A stretch of 64,000 bases of DNA from Macrocystis pyrifera (lineage: Eukaryota; Sar; Phaeophyceae; Laminariales; Laminariaceae): assembly GCA_031763025.1 (NCBI GenBank), contig JASSKH010000006.1, positions 4,957,691-5,021,690 of the forward strand, read 5' to 3'. The notes beneath the pieces were generated by a model. It worked only from the letters and a program-made list of their open reading frames with translations. It was not told where the DNA came from and did not search any database. Both the position numbers and the translations under genes were made by a program. Every line of letters begins with the position of its first letter. Position 1 is the stretch's first letter. Below, piece by piece: positions 46,196 to 58,995 of this stretch.

Positions 46196-48609
46196 TAGAA
46201 AGAAAGTACCAAAATGGTAGAGGGGTACGGAAAGACGTAGTAAACAAAACGAATCAACACTTTGAGGGCGGGATGAAGCAGATGTGGGTAGGGATAAAAA
46301 CGAGTTACTGGGCAAACAAGCAGGAGAGGCAGACACGGGAATAGCCACCCTAAGAGCACAGAACGGTAGAATGGTTGGTAGTTGGAAGGGGAAAAGTGAA
46401 GTACCAGTAGAGCATTAGCGTAAGCTAGAAACACCCGCAGCCAACGAAACGTTCGACGTAGAATTCGAGATAGAACTCTACGCGTGGGCAGAGGTGAGCG
46501 TAGATGCATAAGAAAGAGAAGACAGTGGTCGGAAGGGTTACGAAGAGCGTTCACAAGGGAAGAAGTAAAGATGTGTGTAGCTAAACGTAAGAAAAGAAAG
46601 GCAGCAGGGGCAGCCCAAACAGTGCATGAATTTATGAAGTACGGGGGAGCAGGAATGTTGTATAACTGGATATCGGATAACGAGAACGCACCTAGGAGGT
46701 GGAGAGAGAAAGAGCAGTAGTAAGAAAGGAGATAAGGCTGACCCGGGAAACTATAGAGAGATAACGCTACTAAGCACAGTAGGCAAAACATTTTGTAAGA
46801 TTTTGAACGATAGAATGGGAACGATGTTAGAGAAGGGAGACAAAATAAGCGAAGGGCAAGCAGGGCTTAGGCCAAACCGTAGCTGTGTAGACCATGTATG
46901 TGTACACCTTAGGTAAGATAATCCAAGGCGGGAAGGACCCGGGACTAACAACGTACTGTTTCTTTCTAGATGTACAGAACGCCTACGACACAGTATGGAG
47001 AAATGGATTGTGGAAAAACCTGTGGAGACTAGGACTCAGAGGAAGGATGTGGAGAATGATGAAAGAGATGACGGAATGTGCAAGAAGTGCTGAGATGCTG
47101 GACGAGGAAGTATCGAAGTATGTTGATATATCACAAGGAGTTGTACAGGGATGTACGCTGTCACCTAGCCTACTCAAAATATGCTTTAACGACCTGGTAG
47201 TAGCAGCCGAAGCAGCAAGGCAGGGAGTCGCGGTAGGGGAAAATACGGTGTCGGGATTGATGTTTGCGGATGACTTCGTGGGGATATCAGAAACACCCGA
47301 AGAATTGCAGAAACTAACAGAGAAGGCGCTGGAGTACAAGTAGGAAATGGAGAGTGACGATGAACTTCCAGAAATGCGCAGTAGTGGTTTGTAACGAAGA
47401 CAAGGTGAACCCGGAAAATTTCAGGTGGAAGTGGGGAGAAGATGAATTGCCGATCGTAGATCAGCATACGTACCCTGACGTAGGCATCTCCAAAGACTGC
47501 TCTTGGGATGCACATATAGCAAGAGTAACAGGAAAGGGTAAAGCACGCGTAGGCAAGATGGATGCGATCCTAACAGACTCGCACCTTGACACCAGGATTA
47601 TGACATGTATCCCGATGAATGGGGTGGTACCAAAGCTAGAATATGCAGGTGGAGTATGGGAAGGGAACGCGAAACTCGTACAACAGTTAGAAACAGTACA
47701 GATGACAGCAGCTAAAAATATGTAAGATGCCCAAGTACGACTAGTAATACAGTATTAGGAGCAGAATCTGGAATGCACCCGCTCAAGACAAAGAGAGCCA
47801 TGAGAAAGTTGAAATGGCAAAATAAAGTAAGGAACACATGCACTAAAAAGAACTTGCCAGTCATAGTTGATATAGCTGTATGGGAGGCAGAAACAAAAGG
47901 GCGAGCTGGAATATGGTGGGATGGCGTAGTTGACAAAGCATTAAAGGACATCGGGGGGAAACCAAGAAGAGTTGATGCCCGCCGGGACGTCTGGGAGGTA
48001 CAGGCAGAAGTAGAAGAAATGATAGAAAGGAGGGAAAGGCTAGCGTTAAGACACAGGGTGGAATCGGAGAAACACTCATTTGTAAAGATCTACGGGGAAT
48101 TGAGGGAAGGAATAGGAATGAAAACGAATGTGCACGGCTCAATCGACTTCGCTAAAACGCTGAAACTGAGCTTTCGTGTAGGTGACCTGGACCTGTCAGA
48201 AAGCAGAAAGAGGTGTACCAGTAGCTAAGAGGAGGAGTAAGTAGATGCACTGATGCGCCCGGGTGGCAAAGCAATAGAGAGTAGAACTCGCATAGTAGGA
48301 GGATGTGAAATATAGAAGAAGGAACGGGATTAAGAGAGGAGATGAGGGAAATAGACGAATGTGACATAGAGGAGTTTGATACACTAGATCGCAACGAGAA
48401 AACGGTCGCTATCCTAGGATATAGATGGTGGCCACAGGCGGCCAAGCAGGAAGGGGATAAGATTAGGAAATGTTCCTATTATATATTTGGAAATAACGTA
48501 TTGAGCGCCCAATTGTTGGACGTGTCTCTTCTAGGAGTAGGGACGGTGCTCCGTATCGAAAGGGATGCGTGGTCAATGGTCAAATGACTATGGCGAGCAA
48601 CAAATAAGT

Positions 48610-48823
<214 letters not shown>

Positions 48824-49086
48824 CTGTCTAGCGAACGAAAAACAAATGACTATTCACATTTTTTTTCCGGGGTGCGCAAAATATCAGGAAAGAGCGCAAG
48901 AAAATCAGGAAGAAAACAGGAAACTTACCGAAGAACAAGAAGGTTTTCGACTATACGAAGGGTGATAACCACCGGCGGCTGAATATGATTGCCAAAGAAA
49001 AAAAAATGAATGCGCAGAACGAACGACGCGGTATCTGCCGCTGGGTATCTGTCAACAATTTACGGTCTCTTTTAAATCTCTCTCAC

Positions 49087-49292
49087 CTTGTCGTTTGCCT
49101 TGGTGTTGCTGCTGATGTTGGCCATGTTGTTGTTGTCATGTTGGTGCTGCTGCTTTTGTTGTTGTTGTTGTTGTCGCTGGGCGACTCGGACTTGGTGATG
49201 TTGTAGGCCCAGTCGCTTCCGAGGGGGAGGTCGTACACGCACATGATATCTTTCTCTTCGATCTTTATATTGCCGTCCTTCGAACTTCACCG
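49087..49292 (-). CDS. Exon-like Asn-rich ORF, copy B (unknown)
   Basis: The minus frame reads GNIKIEEKDIMCVYDLPLGS and DWAYNITKSESP before Asn/Ser-rich codons. Here the central part looks more protein-like than in copy A. The donor-side sequence ACGACAAG/GTGAGAG is retained. The frame at the donor is not the same as that of the central block, so one of the two parts is shifted relative to the other. Confidence 0.35.
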
Positions 49293-49299
49293 GCCACTC

Positions 49300-52236
49300 A
49301 CTGCAGTTCGTAGAGGTTTGCTTGTGTCGTCCTTTGGGATTATGATGATGGCGATCGTGCTCGTAATAAACCTGTGGTATCATATCGTATGAATGTACAC
49401 ACAGAAAGAAGTAAACACGTACGTAGCAGGAATGACAACGAGGCGAGGGGAGTAGCAGTGGTGAATACGTTTGAAAGACTTTTTGTTGTTCGTCGTAGTG
49501 TCGGTGTGATTTCGATGGTCGGTTGGCAAGAGCATTCCTGCAACACACAGAGAAAGAGGAGCAGAGAGCCACCCCATGTACTCTATCATATTAATAAGGT
49601 CGGTCGTCGCACTTGTATTCTGCCTGTTATTACAAATGTGTCCCAAAATATAATGATCGCTTTTATATTAATATTCAATTGAAAAGGTCCTTAAAATTAG
49701 GTAGAGAGTGATGCCATAGGCAGGTAGTGTATTGTATACGAGGTAACGTATTACTCCGGAGTAAATTGATGCAGAGGGTACACAACAGAACTAATGTTGT
49801 ACTTCGAGTATACTACAGAGGGAAAACACGACGGCAACACAGACCTCATACCCAGCAGCATATGCTACCATACTACAACAAGTACTACTATCAATACTAC
49901 GGAGGGGAAGCACGGCGGACAACACCCTCATGACGATTACGGTAGGTCGTATCGCAATACTACTACTTCCTGCTTGTGATCGATAAATCTGGTGCCAGCT
50001 GCAAAGCGCTGCAAGGGGCGGCTGTCGTATATTACAGTACGTCGTGCGCACGGGCGGTGCGCGATCCTACTCACTCCTGCAGCGATGCTTCTGTAAGACA
50101 CAACTGATACGGAGTCGTTGAGGAAGCACACTTTTTTTCATATCGCTACGTACCGCAGGATATAGACGTTACCTGGCTCCCGACGGGGTTATACTGCTGT
50201 AGTGCCTGTAGTACGTGCTGTAGTACGAGTAGCAGTAGTAGCGAACGTCGGTGCTGCCGGTGGGTAGTGTGAGCAGGTTGTCCAGTCTTGCGGCAGGGTG
50301 AAAAGGAGCGCGGTGTTCGAGGTGGAAAGTTTTGCTGTGAAGCGAGGAAGAAAAGCAAGGCACACCAGGAAATGGGGTCCGAGGAATAAGTGATCGAGGG
50401 GGGGAGTGGAACAGCGCAATCGCTCGACTCGGCACGGTTCAATCCACTATAATTAAGCCTTGGCGCTTTGGTCGCATCATATTTAAACCGTGGCGCTTTG
50501 GGTTTTACTGGATAAGCCGTTGAACCACGTTTGACGGCTATTACACCGTCTTTTCCCTGAAAGGGGAATCTGGGTTACGCCGGGGAGAGAAATGTCGACC
50601 AATGAGATCGAGCCGGCTTTTATCATATCTGCCCACAGGACTGTCACAAAGTGGTGACAGGACTGTCACACTGTATGTATGTGGTTTTGTATCATAGATC
50701 GTGCTGTTTTGGCCGGATGGGGCCTGTCTAGTATGTGAAACTACAATAATAATAACAGTGTATACAACCGGTAGCAGTGGTAGTACTCGTATTATTACTA
50801 CACAGCAGTACTACTGTAGCACGTATTACGCAGCTTGCGAAGTTGAGTATCAACTATTTAATCAGTCGAACTCACAGCTGACGTATTTCAAAATTTATAA
50901 AATAAAAAAAATAATACTACTGCTACTACTACTGTAGTGTAGTTGGACGCACCGGGCATGGTGCCTACCATGGGCCAAGCAACGTCTCACCAACCCACGG
51001 ACACCGCCCATGGGACGCCCCATGGGCAAACTCACAGAGTACGCCGCGGTTCACCCCACAGGGTAGACGAAATGGAACACCCACGGGTCGAGTGATCGTG
51101 ACGAGGACCCATGATTCACCATGTGCGACGTGCCGTATGGCATGCACGATTGCACACCCACCGGTCGAGTAGTGAAGACGTGGAGGGTACTATATTGATA
51201 CTGTTTCTTGTAGGTCATGGCAACCCGCATGGGACGTACAACCGGGCGCAAGATGGCATGCCACATGCAATAGATTGCGACATGGTAAGAGGTACAGACA
51301 ACAAGTAGATGAACAGTTGCTGTATGCAGTAGCAGTAGCAGTGTTTGTCCCGTGCGGTGCGGCATGGCTTATACATACCTTGGTCGCGCAAAAAGACATG
51401 CACATACATACACACACAAAGACCTAGTGCACACGTGATGACCACGGCGCTCGTATGGCACACCTCTTCTTGCGCAACATTCCGATACAACTACGTACGG
51501 CTAGCATGGGTATTGGTGCTACAGGAGTAGTGTACCTGTGGTATAATGCCGGTATTCGTAAAATATGTACGTGGACCTAGCGCATACCTGGTAGCAACAA
51601 CCTGGTATACCGATAGGATCTACTTTATGTTATGTTCCTGTGGTACTAGCTATCGTACGTACACACCTGGTCAGCACTTCGTTGTAGACAGGAATAATAA
51701 TTGATCGTGATCTTTGTGGTGCACACATTCCAAGAACGCAGGCGGGTAACAATGAAACCGCCCTCCATCTATTTGCCAGTAGCAGCAGGTAGTTTGTTTC
51801 AAACCGCGGTAAACACCTGTGGTATTCTGGTACCGGTATACCGGGTACGCATTAAATCGGTCCGGTGGTTTGGCTATATGGGTACACGTGGCCGGGTGTT
51901 GTATATCAGATTTCTACGTCCATCACGGTTCAGTTGACCATACAAAAACGTACTAGACAACGAGCGCGGTGTAACCTTGAACGAACCCCACAGCCAAGGT
52001 TTCAATAATGCGTGTACTAACCATCTACATTGTGGCACCAAAAAAGCGCCAAGACTTAAAACATGATACTGGTACACCCGAAGCGCAAAGGCTTAAATTA
52101 CCGTCCCATACCTTCAGGAACAAACGATGAAAAGCGCGAGTTTCCGCATTGAATTGTACCGCCTCCGATTTTTCGGGAACGGTAAAATACGGATGTTACG
52201 CCTTGTTGATGCATTAGCCTTTCTCTCTGTCAATCG
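49300..52236. other. Copy B spacer without recognisable gene
   Basis: Counterpart of 14,300-17,310, with short deletions (for example near 49,925 and 49,995). No recognised gene or element. Confidence 0.6.
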
Positions 52237-52584
52237 GTGAGACATTTACTATTTTGTTGCGTGGGTGCACACATGCACACGGCTTGGTTTGGCCGTGTAT
52301 ACTTCTTAGGACGGACATATAGGAAACAATTCACCATCCATATGAATATTCAAATGTCTTTACAGTTTCGTGCTATGAATGGTACGCATCAGCAACATGT
52401 TACAGCAGTATTATTCAAAAGCTCGTATCATACATATCATGCCGTCCTGCTGGTAGTGTCTCGTGGGCTATACGAAGTGTCGGAGGCCTGCCGACAACAG
52501 CAACAGCAACAAAAGCAACAGCAGTTTACCCGTGACTACGACTATACACCGCAAGAAAGAGTACCATACATCAGTAGTGAGTAG
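52237..52584 (+). other. 115-codon ORF with Gln run, copy B (unknown)
   Basis: Homologue of 17,314-17,607 with an upstream extension and a Gln run broken by Lys (52,497-52,524). Confidence 0.3.
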
Positions 52585-53039
52585 CGACACCTTTCCCGTT
52601 ACCCCGTGTGCTGTACCAGTTATGTATGATCGATGCTTGTCATTTTTCGTATATACCATGCGTACTGATCGCCACACTTCTCTCTCTGCTCACTGCTGCG
52701 CTGCTGCACTGCTGACTGCTGCAGCAATGGCGCTGCACTGCCCCTACCGAACCAACGACGACATGGCCGGCGTCAACGGTGCCTGTCCGGGGACGTAGGT
52801 GACATGAAGAGGTACCTGCCGCCGGATGTTGTCGTGCGTGAGGTGTGTCTACTACGAGCTTGGTTGCTGGTTGCTACCAGCTGGTTGTTACCTACTACTG
52901 GTACCTCAGTACGTACCGTACTTGTTGCTTGCGCCGCAAGTCTGTCGAGCCCTCGAATCGCCCAACCTTGCTGTCCACCATTACTTTCTGTACATAGCAT
53001 ATATATGTGTATTCCGGGTAAGGTTTTGGAAAATCACAG

Positions 53040-53735
53040 CACGGCACGGCAGCAACCGCAAAAGCAATCAACATGAAACCCAAATATCGGAAGAAAGAAA
53101 AAAAACTCTGTCCCCTCTCAGGTAAAACTTTTCTGCCTTATTGGAACACCTTGCACCGCTCAGAAAAAAAAAGCTCGAACAGCAGAGCTTCTCTCTCAGC
53201 CTTGTCCGCCGCCCGCCCCTCTCGCGACCACCTCACCACCGATTCGGTCCGGGTAAAACTTTCCTCCCTCTCTGCCACAGTGAGCCTCGTCGCCCGCCTC
53301 GAGTTAAGTCCGGTGCTCACCGTGGCCCTCGTTCGCCAGCTCGACGATATTGGTGCTCAGACCACGTACCCCCCTCTCTGAACTTCAGCTTGGTCGCCAA
53401 AATATGCACCGGTTGAATCTTAGTTTGCTATCCCGAACGACCCGTATTTTACTCGTAGATACTGTATCCAATTCCACAAATGGAGGCCAGACAGAGCCCA
53501 TTCATGCTGCCCTCGTGTCTCGAGGCACACGCGACGCCTAGACACGAAAATATCGATCGCACTCCTTGCGATCTCCCCTCTGCCCGCCAGCACCCGCTGA
53601 CACCCGCGACGTCGTTGGGCTCGCCCGCGGTGCCGTGCTCGGAGTACACATACGCACACGCAACAAAACAAGAAAAATAAAAATAAAAATAAAGGTGCAA
53701 AACAAATGGGGAACACAAGGAACCGCTGGAAAGGT
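53040..53735. repeat. Segment present three times in the window, copy B
   Basis: Homologous to 18,077-18,775 and 63,304-64,000. It is the closest relative of the third copy by shared variants. Confidence 0.85.
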
Positions 53736-54215
53736 CTGCCAAGCATTCGAAAGAGGCGTTGTCCGAGTGTGAGCTCTGAGAGGCCAGGGATATATCAACC
53801 GAGCACGCTCAGAGGGTGAGATATCTATAAGTAGTTCTATATATTATCAGGGTTCTTTTTGCACATCGGTATTTTTCTTTTCCGGTCGGGAGTCGTCTCT
53901 CGTGCTCTCCGCCGCGAGGCACGTAGGAGGCCCGCGTGTACACACGGCCCAAGTTTGGGGCCCCGGCCGTGGCGCGTTGGGGGGGGTCAAAGTCATGAAA
54001 ACTAGCAAGCAACTACAGGATGTGTTTTCCCCGAGCCAGAACCCGCCAGGACTATGCGAACCCCTCAAATTAAAAAAATTAATAATAATACTCTGCCGCT
54101 GCATCTCCACTGTCCTTCTGGCTCTCATTTGTATATTGCGGCAGCCACAAGTACAACAGCAGTCCCACACGAAGTGGGGACGGACCGCGCTTCTGCGTGT
54201 GTGCGTGTGTATGCC

Positions 54216-54434
54216 ATGAATCCTGTTTTGCCTGGAAATCGAAACGGACGCATACCAGTGGTCTCAAAGAATGGTGTATTTGCGGGGGCAGACCTTATTA
54301 AACCACACTTTCTCGGAATTACACAGCAACTCACAGCCACGGGATACACTACTCCTACAACGGCAGCAGCGATACAGTCAGCAGTACAACAGCAGTACAG
54401 CAGCAGCAGTCTAACAGCTGTCGAACAGCAGTGA
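54216..54434 (+). other. 72-codon Gln/Ser-rich ORF, copy B (unknown)
   Basis: Same length and frame as 19,256-19,474. The replacements include K to P in IKPHFLG. Confidence 0.3.
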
Positions 54435-54973
54435 TCCAACAGCACCAGCGAGCCACGTTCTGGACTTTGTGGCAGCGACGGTGCTTTCGTGTTTGTGTGT
54501 GTTCATTGTTCACCACCAGGAGGAGATGTAAACTACAGAAGCAGCAGTAAGTTTCCACGCCCAATTTTGTACGTCAACCACACATCGTCGAGCCTATCCC
54601 GCCATACACGTGCACAATAACGCCTGGTAGCGTTCCCCTCTTTCAAGTTGCGACACACCCGGGAGGTCGAGTCAACCCCATTCCGAACGGGGACCTTGTA
54701 ACCTTGGAAAATATCAGCTCCAACGTAATGTCCGATCCCCGCCAGGTATATTCGTCTTGTGTGTTTCTCGTTTTTTTCTCCCCGCGAGGTGAAAAGGTCG
54801 GAATCTTGTTTCATAATACGCTCTGGTCACACGGCCACATAGTAACAGTCCCGGGACGTCTTTTCACGCGTGCGAAAACCGTAGCGCGCCGGGGGGCGTG
54901 TAATAGAGTAGTTTGTTTTTGGCACTGTAGCCTAAAAACGCCATGGACGTTCCTCGTTCCTGCGCATGACTAA

Positions 54974-55315
54974 ATATCAAAGCCGGCGTCCCCGGTGGCT
55001 TGGTAGGTGGTCCGCGTGCCTGTCAAGATCAATTTCGTGGGTTCAAGTCCCACCGAGTGCATGCTCATAGGGACTTTTTCTTGCATAAAAAATTGATAAG
55101 CGGAAAGCGCGAAAGCGTGAGTTGGCTACATTCAATGAAAATCGACGAGCAGTGGGAATGCTGAACCCTATGCGCGACAAAAAATAAAGGCACGTACCGG
55201 GGGGGAGAGGGGACGACACCTGTGACCACGGCTTGTCCAGAAGATCGTCGAGGGTAAAAAACCTCGTACGAGTGGGCTGGAAAGTAAAAGTGATGGATAA
55301 AAAAAAAAAAAAAAA
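54974..55315 (+). mobile_element. tRNA-derived SINE with poly(A) tail, private to copy B
   Basis: About 340 bp present in copy B only. The copy A flanks are joined at about 20,005. The head has A box TGGCTTGGTAGG (54,996-55,007) and B box GGTTCAAGTCC (55,040-55,050), spaced 44 nt start to start as in tRNAs. The T arm GTGGG-TTCAAGT-CCCAC pairs perfectly and the anticodon loop reads CTGTCAA (GTC, Asp), but acceptor and anticodon stems do not pair. The 3' end is a run of 17 A (55,299-55,315). A target duplication is unclear, limited to a few A-rich bases. Confidence 0.85.
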
Positions 55316-55341
55316 CGCCCGCACACGCGGTGGTCCTGGCG

Positions 55342-55465
55342 CAGGTGTTGCGCGTCTGCGCGAAACCGTCTCGTCCGCCGTCATCGGTAAGGACCAACGG
55401 AAGGCCCAGCGGAGGCAGAAATTCTCCGCCTCCTCGGATTATCCACCCTGGCTGCAGGTCATCTA
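55342..55465 (+). other. Exon-like ORF, copy B (unknown)
   Basis: Homologue of 20,043-20,166, with the same frame and stop. It follows the SINE at a distance of about 26 bp. Confidence 0.35.
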
Positions 55466-55974
55466 AGCTAGGCGCGGTCTCTCAGAGAGACCACGGCTTC
55501 GCATTTGTCAATACGGACTTCATCGAGGTGCGCTGTGCATAGTTTATGAATGCTACTCGTATTAATACCCGTACACTGGTAGTCTATAGCAGATGGGAAA
55601 CCGGTCTCTCTGGGCGCAACAGGGGCTCCGTTGGCCGAAATATTAAATATGCTGTTAACAGTGCACAAGATGCTACGCCCGTACAAGGCCTATCTCTTCG
55701 GGGGCCATCAAAAACTTTGCGAGTCCTTCATTCATGCGTGGTATACAGTACTAGCGTTTGTGTAGTGTAGGGGGGGTGGTCAGTCAAAGGGCCAAACCGC
55801 GGTCTCCTACAGACGAGGGGTATTTGCTGTGAATCGCTGTACTGCCGTAGTGGGGGTATAAGTGGCAGCCGCGGTGCTGTTGGAGTGTACAGTTTGTGTT
55901 ACTGAGGGTGTACCCCGTTCTAAAGATAGTGCCAGACACACACCTAGTGGTATAGACTAGCAGCAGTATGATAT

Positions 55975-56075
55975 GTAGCAGTAGTAATAGTAGAAGTAGT
56001 AGCAGTAGCAGCAGTAGTAGTAGTAGCAGAAGTAGTAGTAGCAGCAGCAGCAGTAGTAGTAGTACTGTATTTATG
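55975..56075 (+). repeat. TAG/CAG trinucleotide microsatellite, copy B
   Basis: Counterpart of 20,668-20,780. Confidence 0.95.
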
Positions 56076-56295
56076 GTAGTGGTAGTGGTAGTATTCAAGA
56101 AGCGAGACAGTTTGTACGTGTATTGCCCCCTGGGGGTGTGAACGTCTGACACCAACCTCTTCAGCGGCGCCCTTGCACCCGCCCTCCACCCACCCCGCCC
56201 AATCGCTTTCCCCCCCCTCGTGCCCCCATCAACCGTCACCCTTGCACCCGTCCTCCTCTCGCCACGCCCAAACCTCCCCCCCATCCCCCCTTCCC

Positions 56296-56385
56296 CAACA
56301 TTATAGGGATGCGGTCTATGGTAATATAAGGTCATACGACTATGGCCATGCATGATAATGAGTATACTCCCCCCCCCCCCCCCCC
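56296..56385 (+). mobile_element. 3' fragment of a poly(C) SINE-like element, copy B
   Basis: Counterpart of 21,008-21,083. It ends AATGAGTATACT plus C, with the stem sequence GGTC-ATAC-GACTA better kept than in copy A. Confidence 0.75.
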
Positions 56386-56537
56386 TCTCCCCCTTTCCCC
56401 CCACGATCGTGCCCCCCCCCCCCCCCCCCCGCTCAACTCTCTTCCCCTTCCCCCCCCCGCTCTGGTTTGCCTTCGAGGGCTGTTTAGACCTCTGTCAAGG
56501 TTAGACACGATGGATACAATATGGTAGACATTGGTTT

Positions 56538-56559
56538 CTAACCCTAACCCTAACCCTAC
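56538..56559 (+). repeat. Interstitial telomere-like repeat, copy B
   Basis: TAACCCTAACCCTAACCC, the counterpart of 21,245-21,266. Confidence 0.85.
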
Positions 56560-56792
56560 CTCCTAGACATTTCCTCGAAAACATGTACATAATGACGAGT
56601 TATTGTCATGTGCATTGTAAAGGCTAAACAACCCTAACTCTAACCCCGGCCTCCTGGAAAAGTCACCAGAAAGTACATTATAACGAGCAGTTACTATACG
56701 TAGTCTGAGGTGTCAACTATTTTGTCGAACCTACGCAAAATAGTAACGAAAGTACCCGCGCTGGCGTGTACGTTTCCACAATGATTGTTCAG

Positions 56793-56904
56793 GTCGCGAT
56801 TTCCGGAATGCGAGTTCGTTCGCTCGGACGCACGAGACGCGGGGTTTCCAGACGGAAGCTTTGACCTCTCGGTGGACAAGGGGATCTTTGACAGCGTCAC
56901 GCAG
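56793..56904 (+). CDS. Methyltransferase-like gene, internal exon (copy B)
   Basis: Homologue of 21,500-21,611 with the same splice borders. It encodes RFPECEFVRSDARDAGF, then PDGSFDLSVDKGIFDSVTQ, which is closer to the family pattern (PDGSFD...DKG) than copy A. This suggests that copy A has drifted, or that copy B was under selection longer. Confidence 0.65.
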
Positions 56905-57130
56905 GTGGCTCAGGGGCGGACGGAGGCGGCCAGGTACGAGGGTCCACGTGTGTCTGTGCTGCGGGATACATCATTTCTGTGACGGGGGTTGTGGTGGTGC
57001 TTGTGGTGGCGGTGGCAGTGGTGGTGGTTTTGGCGGTGGTGATTTTGGCGGGGGTGTCGGGGGGAAAAATAATGCAAACTTGGTCATGGACTGACGGCGG
57101 CAAGGGAGCACGCAAGCAAAACTACTAATA

Positions 57131-57207
57131 GGGGGGGGGGGCGTACTCATGTTGTGCTTGCCTTAGTCATTTGACCATTGACCACGTATCCCTTTCGAGG
57201 CGGAGCA
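57131..57207 (-). mobile_element. 5'-truncated LINE tail with poly(C), copy B
   Basis: Homologue of 21,809-21,886. It reads APPRKGYVVNGQMTKASTT, stop, GTACG, C run. Confidence 0.8.
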
Positions 57208-57213
57208 AAAACG

Positions 57214-57665
57214 GCGGGGGGATACTCATTGTCATGCATGGCCGTAGTCGTATGGCTCTATACACAAAGCGCCGTGAGGTGTAGGGCGAGTCGCACGAAG
57301 GTTGAGCTGCATTCTACCAAGAACGGCTTTTCAGACGGGTTTTCTTGCATATGGATGGCAGCGTTAATGCCTTGATTTATTTTCTGGTGTGGCCACTTCC
57401 AGAGACAGCAATGAGCTCACTGTGTAACTGCGTCGTGGGTGCTTTACCATATACAACACTACGTGACACGATCATACCCGTTGTGCGGATTTGAGGTTCT
57501 TCCCGCGCAAAAAGGATCCAACTCGACCGCCAGCCGTAGTTAGTGACCGAATCAAAACAAACCGGTACCCTGGCTGTCGAGCTCACACAGTCAGAGGCGT
57601 GCTATACAGCGTCGCCGCCAACGGACACCAACCCAACCTTTGTGTAGATACGAGGTATATGATAT
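57214..57665 (-). mobile_element. Poly(C) SINE-like element in the methyltransferase intron, copy B
   Basis: Homologue of 21,894-22,408 with an internal deletion of about 80 bp near 57,262. Confidence 0.7.
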
Positions 57666-57762
57666 GGGGCGGGGGTCGGGCGTACTCATTTTCCGCTTGC
57701 TTTACTAGTTGACATTTGACCATTGACCACGCACCCCTTTCGAGAAGAAGCAAATAGGGGGG
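57666..57762 (-). mobile_element. Second 5'-truncated LINE tail with poly(C), copy B
   Basis: Homologue of 22,409-22,520. It reads SSRKGCVVNGQMSTSKASGK, stop, GTACGCC. Confidence 0.8.
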
Positions 57763-58047
57763 GGGGGAAGTTGACCCCCCCCTCCCCCCCGCTGGGGTGT
57801 CCAACAACAATTATCCCGTTGTCCCGCCCGATGACCGACCACCACAGCCCTCTCGCTCTTCCCCCGGATGACCGACACCAACCACACCATCGCGCTCCGA
57901 CGAACCCCCTCTCAGCCGGATGACCGACCCTCGTTACCCTCTCCCACCCCCGCCAGATGACTGACCACCACTAACCCCGTTCCTCCCAGCATGACCGATC
58001 ACCATTCACCCCCCCCCCCTCAACTGTTGTTGCCAATATCTAGGGAG

Positions 58048-58178
58048 TTCCTAGGGGAAGCTGCACGCGTGCTTGCCCGGGCGGTAAATACGTCATGTTC
58101 AGCGCCTTCAGGGACGATGGCATGGGGCGCAAGGACATGAAAGAAATCCTCTCGCACCCGGGGTTCATGGGCGTGGAG
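58048..58178 (+). pseudogene. Methyltransferase-like gene, downstream exon (copy B), frameshifted
   Basis: Homologue of 22,819-22,950 but 131 nt instead of 132. One C is missing near 58,079, so the frame leaves VLAPG just at the motif and the rest is out of frame. Splice borders are retained. Unless this is a base-calling slip in GCCCGGG, copy B cannot make the domain. Confidence 0.65.
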
Positions 58179-58394
58179 GTGAACAATCATTCCGCGTGCG
58201 TGCGTGTGTACGTTGCGGTGCCATCTGCTTACGTTTTATTTTTCTTTGTAGTCCTGTCTTGTGCTTTCGCTTGGGAATATACCATATATCCGCACCCGCG
58301 CTCAGATTTACACGTGTTTTGTTGTTGTCCCTTAGCTTGGTTGGAAAATTCTGGTACAGTGAGGGCCGCGACTGAGAGTTGGGTGCGTCATCCC

Positions 58395-58540
58395 GATTGC
58401 TGAATTACAGAGTGATCATAACCTACCATGGTGTATAAACAGAGTAATCAGCACCTAGTATGGTGTGTAAAGAGAATAATCAGGACCTACTATGGTGTGT
58501 GAACAGAGTAATCAGAACCTACTATGGTGTGTAAACATAG
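58395..58540 (+). repeat. 38-bp repeat expanded to four units in copy B
   Basis: Units of the type AGAGTAATCAGAACCTACTA plus TGGTGTGTAAAC occur four times here and once in copy A (23,184-23,224). Confidence 0.85.
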
Positions 58541-58995
58541 AGGGACACTGCGGTGTTTTGGGTCCATCGTGGGTTCTGATTACTGTGGCCCTCTGTGATA
58601 GTTACCAGGTATTTCGTTAATTTGGAATTTATCTTAAACCGCAATGAATACAATACTACTATAGCACAGGTTTTGTAAATAGCATGTCCGTCCCAAACAA
58701 TTTGGCGTCGCTTGAATGGGCGTTTCTGTGACATCGAGCTCTCCGGAATCGTGTCCTCCCCCCTGTATGCAATTGATGGGAAACCTGCGGGTTTGTGCCC
58801 CTTGACTGACGGCCCCCCTACTGTACACTAACCCTAAGAAAAATTAGCAACCGGAACCAAACATCGTGCGTAAACATAAAGGGACACATGGTGTTTGGGC
58901 CCTTTGCGGGCTCTGATTACTAGGTAATACTACTAAGTATGTATTAGTATGTATTAGTATGTGTTGCTATGCCCCCGCCGTACTAACACTAATAG

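Noticed and set aside
54989-55061. Functional tRNA-Asp gene
   Set aside because: The A and B boxes and the T arm are good, but the acceptor and anticodon stems do not pair and a poly(A)-tailed body follows, so it is a SINE head.
58395-58540. CRISPR-like array
   Set aside because: The 38-bp units are contiguous tandem repeats without unique spacers, in a eukaryotic context.
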